Shown: positions 56,970-64,000 of the stretch, one piece after another
How positions within the stretch are numbered: the first letter of the stretch is position 1
How the letters are laid out: each line of letters opens with the position of its first letter
NCBI GenBank assembly: GCA_947179155.2
Contig: OX359276.1
Location: forward strand, 47,075,953 to 47,139,952
DNA: 64,000 nucleotides
Reading direction: 5' to 3'
DNA from: Hedera helix
Taxonomy: Eukaryota > Streptophyta > Magnoliopsida > Apiales > Araliaceae
Notes under the pieces: model-generated
The model's input: the letters and a program-made list of their open reading frames with translations, nothing else
Database searches by the model: none
What the model was told of the DNA's origin: nothing
Translations under genes and position numbers: made by a program

Positions 56970-59900
56970 AACCCTGAAATTTGTTTCTTTTAATTGAATA
57001 GCAATTGTGAAATCCAAATTATATTTTTTTGACATCATGCACAGATGTAATGAACCAAGGGTTAAGCTACTTTTCATCCGGTCACATTGAATAAGGCAAA
57101 TGGACCTCATAGTGTGCATCAAACTTGATTTCTTCCTTTTTACATGCAAAAAGCTTGCTTGTTAAGCACAACAAAATTTCCTTGACCTTCAAAGTAAAGT
57201 TATCCCCTTGATTCTTTCTTAGTACATATGTATGTATAAATGACTATAATGGCTGTTAGAAAAGTTCAATTTGTTTCTCATTGATGTCTTTAATTTCTTA
57301 TGCTGGTATTCGTAGATGACATTGATTTCTGCCGTCTTTATCATTTGGTAACTGGGTTTTGTTGTCAATTTGCACTCTCAGTTGCCTTTGGATGTTGTAT
57401 ATATTATTATTAAACAAATATTGTTTTCATGAAGCATCTAAATGTTCTATCATTTTTTTCACTTACATTTCTCTTGGTACATGATTCCTAGATGTTAAGT
57501 GGGAGTTTAAAACTGGTGATGTTACCTAAGCATGATAAGACATGTAATTGCAGAATCAAGATAACAACGGGTATATGGCTTATTGGCTATCAACTACATC
57601 TACATTATTGTTCTTGCTCCAAAGAAGTATAAAACCTACTGGCACTGCTGGTGGAACTCCTGTGCGTAAACCACCTCCCACATCCCTGTTTGGGAGAATG
57701 ACAATGGTACTGGGATTTTTTTGCCTATTCTTTTTCTTTTAGGTTTGGATGACTGAGTGATGGTATTCTAATGCTATGCCTTATTTTTCACTGCAATATC
57801 CAGGGATTCCGCTCCTCCCCTTCTTCAGTTAACCTTGTTGCAACTGCAGTTGAGGGAGTTCGACAAATTGAAGCCAAATACCCAGCTTTGCTCTTCAAGC
57901 AGCAGCTCACAGCATATGTAGAGAAAATCTATGGAATTATTCGTGATAACTTGAAGAAGGAGTTGGGATCGTTTATTTCCTTGTGTATCCAGGTATGTTG
58001 AACTTCATTTTGCCATTTTCATATCCATCCCTTCCTTGGCAGTACTGCTCAGATGTTATTCTTGTTCCATGAGTTGGTGCTTTATCTGGCTTCAACAACT
58101 GGCATTCCAAAAAGGAGCTCTGTTGTATAAAATATTGAGTTTTTGCTAATTATTACTCAACAGGGTGTTTTATGTGCGTATTGGTATTCTCTATTGTTGT
58201 TTTTGTTTCTGAGGATTAGGTGTGTCAATAAAATTTCCTTTTTGTTATGGATAAGAATAGGCAATTCTGTGAATGAACAATTTATGCTTTTAGATGAGTT
58301 TAGTGTATTGCTGTTTGGCCTGTTGGAAGATGCTTCTAGGGGATTTAGGCAATTCCTTTTGTTTAATTACAGCCGTTATGACAAGCTGGATATTCCAAAA
58401 ATGTGTGAGTTTATGGTAACTATCAGATTCTATATGGAAGCTATAACGTTTCCCGAGTTTTTTAGGCGTCCCATAAATTCTGTTAGAATAATAGTGGGCT
58501 TGTTGCCTAAGTATTCTTGGTGTTCAACTTTACCAAGTCTATATATATGCTTATACACTATCTTATTAAACATATAAAGCAATTTAACTATTTCTTCTAT
58601 ATGGTATCAACCTTAGGTTTTAGCTCTGGGTTTCCTTGAAAGAAACACGCTAACACTGCAGTTATGGCCGTTTGCCAAAGCGTGATATCTCATTGGATCA
58701 TGTGCATGGTTTGTGAAATTAGAGGATTTTAATGGTGCCATAGTTGTTGAGGAAGGCAATTGTGTCATTTGTCTTTTTGTTTGGGTGGCTGGATAGTCCT
58801 CTGTTGAGGAGTGCAAGGGGTCCTTCGTTCTCCGTTATTGTTTCAAAAAGCTAGAATTCTCCAATGTTATTGCGCACATGATCCTTGAGTGCACTATTCG
58901 GGGTATATAAGGGGCAATCGTCTTTGATTGGAATGGTTCAGCTTTTGAAGATCCAAGTGCAAATTGAAGAGGGCCTCAATTTGAGGGGAGTCTTGAATAT
59001 CAAATAGTTTGTGCTTTGTTTAATTGTGTTCTGTTTGAATCTTTATTTTCTGTTTTTCATTCATGCTTTGTAACAAGATGCGAGTCATGGTATAAGACTT
59101 CCAGCTTGAGTGCGAGTGTTAGAATAATAGTAGGTTTGTTGCCCAAGTATTGTTGGTGCCCAAGTTTACCAAGCCTATAATATCTATGCAATATGCTTAT
59201 ATTCTCTATTGTAAAATGTATAATACAATTAGCTATTTCTCCCATAGATTCTATAAAACTCTTTTTTCATACTTTATACATGGCCCTGATGGTCTACTAT
59301 CTGTTTTCTGCTTAGCGTTATGAGTTTCTGGGAAATATCAGATTTTCAAATTTGCCTTAAGCTTGTAATGCTGCACAATAATATATAATGCTGAAATTTC
59401 AGGCAACACGAGCATCCAAGGGAGGTGTGCTAAGATTGGGGCGGTCCTTTGGCAAAGATTCTCCATTTAATCACTGGCTGAGCATCATCGATTGTCTCAG
59501 CACTCTTCTCAGTACATTAAAAGAAAATTTTGTACGGGACTTACTCAAACGATAGTTTTTTTTTTTTTTTGACATGTACCATAGATTAGTTCTTGAAAAT
59601 TACACACAAATTCTTATCATAAAATGGTTTTCAGGTGCCTCCAATTATTGTTCAGAAGATATTTACTCAGATTTTCTCATACGTTAATGTACAACTCTTT
59701 AACAGGTAAATTAATTTCCCCACCTTTTCTTTTGTTCTCATTTAGTTGTCAGATTATGCCGAGGAATCCTTAATTTCTATTCAAACTTCTGTTGATTCTG
59801 CAGTCTTCTGCTACGTCGCGAGTGTTGTACTTTTAGCAATGGGGAATATGTAAAATCTGGGTTAGCAGAGCTGGAATTATGGTGCTGCCAGGCAAAAGAG

Positions 59901-61421
59901 GAGGTTATTTTGTCTCTAACACGCTATTGATTCTCTAGTAACGAATCCATCATTAACTTCCTGCTTTTATATCGGAATCTCTTCAGTCCTGTAACTTCAC
60001 ATCTTTCGTGCTTAAATTGCAGTATGCAGGCTCAGCTTGGGACGAACTTAAGCATATTCGTCAAGCTGTTGGGTTCTTGGTATGTTCTTGTCTTTCAAAG
60101 TGCCATTTTACAGCATACTTTCAATTTAACCCGTGTAATTAATTACACTTACATTCAGAGAACTCATAGTTATTCCTGATTTAGATCTTTTTCAATTATA
60201 TAAATTATAAGGTCACGGTAGCATTTCAATTATTTGTTATTTATTCAACAAGTTCGGCCTCCATCAAATAGATAGAAACCAGTATGCTGTTAGCTTAATA
60301 ATGTTTATCCTGCCCCACAGGTTATACATCAGAAGTACAGAATTTCTTATGATGAGATTACCAACGATCTGTGCCCTGTAAGTTCTCTTTCTCTCTCCTT
60401 CCCTCCACGTGTCTGTGTGGTGTCATGCTAAAAAGGAAGAAGAAAACGACATCATGACTTGTGAACTTTGAGATATCCGACTAGGTAGATTGGATTCCTC
60501 AGAGATCATTAGCACATTTATATATGATTAGGCTTCAATTTATTGCATGTGCTTTCATACTGGGTTTCTCTAATTGCAACTGCCCAGTGAAGGTTCTAAA
60601 AATGCATAGCCTGAGCTGCTCTACTCTTTTGACATGGTGTGACATCAAATGACCAGAAATGAATCAGATGCTTGGAGCTAACCTAGTTTCAACTTGTATA
60701 ATCAAATATGAAGTTGACCCACATACTCTCTCATAATGAAAATCTTGCTTTCCTCAGATCCTAAGTGTTCAGCAGCTGTACAGAATATGTACTCTGTATT
60801 GGGATGACAAGTACAATACTCGAAGTGTATCTGGAAATGTAAGTGTTATATGGCCAAAATTTTCTGTACTAGAAGTTTTAATAGTCCGCTCTCTCCAGTT
60901 AAGAAAGTAGATCCTTACTAAGTCCTTATGTTATCTTTATGCAGGTTATTTCAAGCATGAGGATTCTAATGACAGAGAACTCTAATGATGCTGACAGCAA
61001 TTCCTTTCTATTGGATGACAATTCCAGGTGAAAGTTTCTCCTTTCCTCATATAGAATTTGTTTTGTAGTAGTAGTTTCAGAAAGCTCATCAAAACGATAA
61101 AGCGGTCCAAAAATAATTTCACATTGGGGACACTTGTCCATGCAGCACAAGATGTCAATCTTTTCCTAGGAATAGTTTATATGCTCTTAAAATACAGGAA
61201 AATAAAGCCTTCATTTTCCACTTTTATTACTTGCGGAGTTTGTTTTCATTAGAAAATAGTGAAAAAAATGGTGAGAACTTCAACTAACCAGTACCTCTGA
61301 ATGCAGCATACCCTTCTCAGTTGACGACCTTTCCAATTCACTGCAAGTCCAGGATTTCTCAGATGTCAAACCTGCGGCAGATCTTCTTGAAAATCTAGCC
61401 TTTCAGTTTTTGCACGAGTGA
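43804..61421 (+). CDS. XI-G: Class XI myosin heavy chain
   Basis: 39 exons, 4536 nt, 1511 aa: 43804-43806, 45344-45472, 45738-45881, 45994-46139, 46225-46381, 46508-46566, 46672-46831, 47129-47278, 47377-47513, 47627-47773, 48002-48103, 49093-49150, 49246-49347, 49951-49988, 50130-50256, 50367-50534, 50627-50758, 50875-50984, 51070-51130, 51302-51479, 51567-51772, 51997-52116, 52862-52960, 53621-53833, 53978-54117, 54197-54311, 54394-54438, 54543-54626, 54706-54876, 57554-57706, 57804-57992, 59403-59531, 59635-59705, 59804-59903, 60023-60079, 60321-60377, 60758-60838, 60945-61027, 61307-61421. All GT-AG, phases consistent. Domains: SH3-like ([18 protein letters not shown]), motor with P-loop GESGAGKT (about 156-163), [19 protein letters not shown] and actin-site HYIRCVKPN; six IQ motifs (about 735-878); coiled coil to about 1045; globular DIL tail. 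This is the actin motor of plant organelle transport. The XI-G symbol rests on gene order; exon 1 is inferred. Confidence 0.96.
49657..49674. repeat. (AC)n microsatellite in myosin intron
   Basis: About nine AC units between exons 13 and 14 of the myosin gene. Confidence 0.8.
53020..53215. repeat. Imperfect tandem duplication in myosin intron
   Basis: Two copies about 115 bp apart of a unit containing AAGTATCCAAGT and TCCAAGTTCTACTGTTGGAC, followed by TTAATTGCATTATGTTTG, in the intron between exons 23 and 24. Confidence 0.6.
55725..56048. mobile_element. hAT-like MITE in myosin intron 29
   Basis: The left end AAGGGGTGTTCA pairs with the reverse-complemented right end AAGGGTGTTCATTCG. Perfect 8-bp duplications ATGCAGAA lie on both sides (55717-55724 and 56049-56056). 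The interior carries many CGGTCCGG/GGTACCGG motifs arranged in inverted orientation about an AT-rich centre, which produces long spurious open frames on the minus strand. Confidence 0.85.
56899..56965. repeat. (TA)n microsatellite in myosin intron 29
   Basis: Pure TA repeat of about 33 units. Confidence 0.97.
58481..59246 (+). mobile_element. Short LTR (TRIM/Copia-relic) element in myosin intron 31
   Basis: Direct repeats 58481-58601 and 59117-59246 both start TGTTAGAATAATAGT and share TTGTTGCC.AAGTATT.TTGG, TTTACCAAG and CTATTTCT. After the first repeat comes TGGTATCA, a partial initiator-Met primer site. GAGGGGAGT near 58982-58990 resembles a Copia polypurine tract, about 130 nt upstream of the second LTR. 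Flanks AATTC and GATTC match at four of five bases. The 515-bp interior has no pol. It is an old, internally deleted or TRIM-type element. Confidence 0.7.
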
Positions 61422-62386
61422 AGTTGAAGAAACTCGAGCATGCTTTTCTCATGTCTGCCGAGGTACAGAAAATTAAATATACTGGGTGGACATATTTTTA
61501 TGTTGTAGATACATTCTTTTTATCTTTATTTTTTCCCCTTTCATCCCTGCCAAAGCTGTAGAATTATTCTTTGCTTATGTATTATGTATCTGTAAAATTT
61601 CATTAGCACCGGGGGCAGGGATGTGTGTGCACTGCCTATTGTTTGTATATTTTTGTTCTTCTGTCACTTCGGGCAGCATTCTTTGTAGGAGTTAGACGGC
61701 AAGCATAGCGTTCTGCCTATTGTCTTGTATCTTTTTGGTTTTTCTGTTGGAAGTTTTGTTCTTTATCGCACCCAATTAGATTTGTAATGATAAACATGGA
61801 AAAGGAACACATAATTATATGAAAAGTTTTTCTTATGGATTTGATTCAATATTAATATTAATGTTTCTATTTTTAAAATTTAATTTTATTATTTAACAAA
61901 GAGGGCCCCTGTATTACTACTTCCGTATAAAACAACCCTGACTTATATGACAAACTGACAATGTATTAAAAGAAAATATCTCAAAATTATTACTTGCTGT
62001 AGCAAGAATAATTTCATTAACTAAGTAGGCTGGAGGATCTCAAAAATTAAGGTGGAGCTTTCAAATTTGAAAGAGGAAGATGGTGACATTTTTTGTTTCA
62101 AAATGGTGCATCTAAATTCTAGACTAAGGGAGACCAATCTTTTTCTTTTTCTTTACTGAAAATATTAATTATTATTATTATTATTATTTAGCATACATAT
62201 ATATATATAAGGAGTTGATATTTTTATAAACTAATTTGATATTTTCACAAATGGGTTTTAGTTATTCTTGTGGAAATATCAATTCTATATGGAAATTGAT
62301 ATTTTCATAATTTAATTTGATATTTCTTCAAGTGGGTCTTATTTGATCTTGTAAAAATATTAAATTAGATTGTAAAAATATCAATT

Positions 62387-62476
<90 letters not shown>

Positions 62477-62754
62477 CCCTACAATTAACCCAAAAAGTAA
62501 AAGCAAAAAAAAAAAAAAAAAAAGTAAAAGCAAAAGTAAAAGAAAGGAGTAGTTTAATGTAATAAGACCCTGTTTAATTAGCAAAAAAAAAAAAAAAAAA
62601 TAGGACCCAGTTTGGGTATGGAATGCTACAACATCGTGGCTCTTTAGTGATCATCCAAATGATCCTCATCACTCCCGGGCTATCACTGGGCTCATGTTAG
62701 CAAACTGTAATAACCGCTGCCTCCTCCCCCTTCTCTTTCCATACCAGTAAAGCC
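61422..62754. other. Intergenic region after myosin
   Basis: Myosin 3'UTR to roughly 61800, then AT-rich sequence. A few TTGATATTTTCATAA-like units repeat at 62215-62380 (variants of GATATTTTCACAA in both orientations). A compound microsatellite follows (separate entry). No gene seen. Confidence 0.5.
62387..62473. repeat. Compound (CA)n(TA)n microsatellite
   Basis: (CA) at 62387-62410 followed directly by (TA) at 62411-62473; poly-A runs lie just downstream. Confidence 0.97.
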
Positions 62755-62987
62755 ATGACCTCGGTGGTGGCGCTATTCCCCTGCGCGAGTATTATTCTCT
62801 GCCCTAATTTCCATCCTCTCCATCCTAAATGCTTTGGATTTTCCCGCCAAATCAATGGCCAAGAATCCAGCTTTATCTTTCCTACTGCCACTCTCAACTC
62901 CTCAACATTCCGCCGCCGGAGAACACAATCGCCTTGCTTAATCTCCTGTTCTGCTTCCAATAAGCCCTCTTCCTCTCCCGATTTCAG
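62755..62987 (+). CDS. First exon of a probable plastid-targeted protein (partial)
   Basis: ATG at 62755 opens 77 codons plus 2 nt, ending at a GT donor (CAG|GTCTTA, 62988). The peptide is rich in Ser, Arg, Pro and Cys, with almost no acidic residues at the start, and includes FRRRRTQSPCLISCSASNKP, a typical chloroplast transit peptide with a likely cleavage region near SCSAS. The mature domain lies outside the window or in a distant exon; nothing convincing follows up to 64000. By gene order it could be the plastid glutaredoxin GRXS12 gene. That rests on synteny only, so no symbol is given. Confidence 0.6.
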
Positions 62988-63129
62988 GTCTTACATGTAT
63001 TTATATTTTATATGTATGTATTTGGTTACAATGTTATACCGTCTATTTCTACTGTTATATGAATTGAAGGGTTAGTTTTATTGTTGCAAGGATTAAACAT
63101 TAAGTTGGGTTATTATGATAAAAATATTA

Positions 63130-63384
63130 CTCCCTCATAGTTCTAAAATTAGAGATATATTTATAACACCGCTACTTCAAATGAAAAAAATATTTTTCTA
63201 AACTTATCCAGGAGATTAGTTAGAAATGTAGTGGTGGTACCATGATAGTACTCAATCAACCACAAATAAAAGTAACAGTCTTGTGACTCTTATGACTTTA
63301 TAGTCTAACAACAGAAACATATCTACAATTTTGGAATTGACAATATAGGAAAATGTATCTCTAGTTTTGGAACAACCCTCTTTC
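63130..63384. mobile_element. Stowaway-like MITE in the last gene's intron
   Basis: Left CTCCCTCATAGTTCTAAAATT... pairs with the reverse complement of the right end (GAAAGAGGGTTGTTCCAAAA); the TTCTAAAATTAGAGATATAT / TTCCAAAACTAGAGATACAT segments match well. TA flanks both ends. Confidence 0.65.
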
Positions 63385-63386
63385 TA

Positions 63387-64000
63387 CAGTATTTATGTAT
63401 ATGTTTTTCGATACAAGAGAATTTACCAGGTGCCATAAACAGTTTACTGCGCGCTTAGATTTCTATGCATGGTGTTTTCATGCTGGGTGCCTGGGTTGGG
63501 GATTTGTTGACCAAGGGAAAACGATATGCAAAGCATCCTTGTTCCTTGTTGATCACCATGGAAACTGGATACATCATACACAAACAAAATTTGAAGGAAA
63601 GCGAGAATTTCTTGATTCTACATGTCCTTTTTCTTTCTCTTCTTTCATTATACCTAGAAATTTGAGAATAGTTACAATTTTTATCTGAGGAGGAGATAAA
63701 AGATGAGAGAAAAACCTTTGGTTTTAGCTTATTTTTCCACGTCAATGGTCCAAATTTAAATTTAGTGAGATTATTGTTATAGGATTAGAATTCAGGGTGC
63801 TAGTTACCTGTCAATGTGACTTGTGTTCTGTACTAAAAACTATTAAATTTGAACAATTTGAGTAGGTTTCAAACTCTCTGGCAGATAATTTGCGCTTTAC
63901 AAGGATAAGGATTTCGTATGACTGATATGTTTATCGATTTAGCTATCTCATTTTGATACAAGTTAAACTCCAACTATCACAAATTTAAACTTGGGGTTTG
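63387..64000. other. Intron or spacer to window end
   Basis: Open frames here (for example 63395-63688) lack any domain, splice logic or composition suggesting a gene. I see nothing that can be supported. Confidence 0.4.

Noticed and set aside
56898..57149. Open frame ending in poly-Ile/Tyr
   Set aside because: Translation of a (TA)n microsatellite; the same holds for 62381-62584.
63395..63745. Overlapping open frames on both strands near the window end
   Set aside because: No domain, no conserved motif and no splice consistency with the exon at 62755; probably intronic noise.

Overview
The window is nuclear DNA of a flowering plant, most likely a eudicot. Genes have many small GT-AG exons, intergenic DNA is AT-rich, and transposons are dense and nested. 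All gene families seen are plant families. The species cannot be named from the sequence.

Layout, left to right. (1) 168-1618, +: 3' part of a RIN13-like gene. (2) 2253-6030, +: a decayed TTC4-type TPR co-chaperone, with a Tourist-like MITE in its first visible exon and several in-frame stops. (3) 7429-7707: a hydrophobic fragment, possibly from an ammonium transporter. (4) 7997-22355, -: a complete nine-exon class III alcohol dehydrogenase / S-nitrosoglutathione reductase (379 aa). Its intron 2 is 10.25 kb because it holds a 9.4-kb hAT transposon (12438-21853, target duplication CATTAGAG). (5) 24540-28068: a probable 3.5-kb solo LTR. (6) 31303-39779, +: a complete ALE2-like receptor kinase (775 aa). 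(7) 43804-61421, +: a complete class XI myosin (39 exons, 1511 aa). (8) 62755-62987, +: first exon of a probable plastid-protein gene that runs off the window.

The most unusual object is nested inside the hAT element: a young non-autonomous LTR retrotransposon (12660-16571, minus orientation). It has 396-bp LTRs with 3 mismatches, a CTGTC target duplication, an initiator-tRNA-Met primer site and a polypurine tract. It has no recognisable pol. Its body is an open 903-codon frame plus a second short frame, made of fragments of at least five unrelated host genes: a PPR protein, an organellar-type HSP70, a pfkB fructokinase, the LCB1 subunit of serine palmitoyltransferase, and an ent-kaurene synthase. 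This is the architecture of a gene-transducing retroelement such as maize Bs1, with more captured genes.

Gene order RIN13 - ALE2 - myosin XI recalls, from memory, the Arabidopsis run At2g20310 - At2g20300 - At2g20290. This supports the RIN13 call and suggests the last gene could be the GRXS12 orthologue (At2g20270). The TTC4 pseudogene and GSNOR then sit as extra genes in the block.
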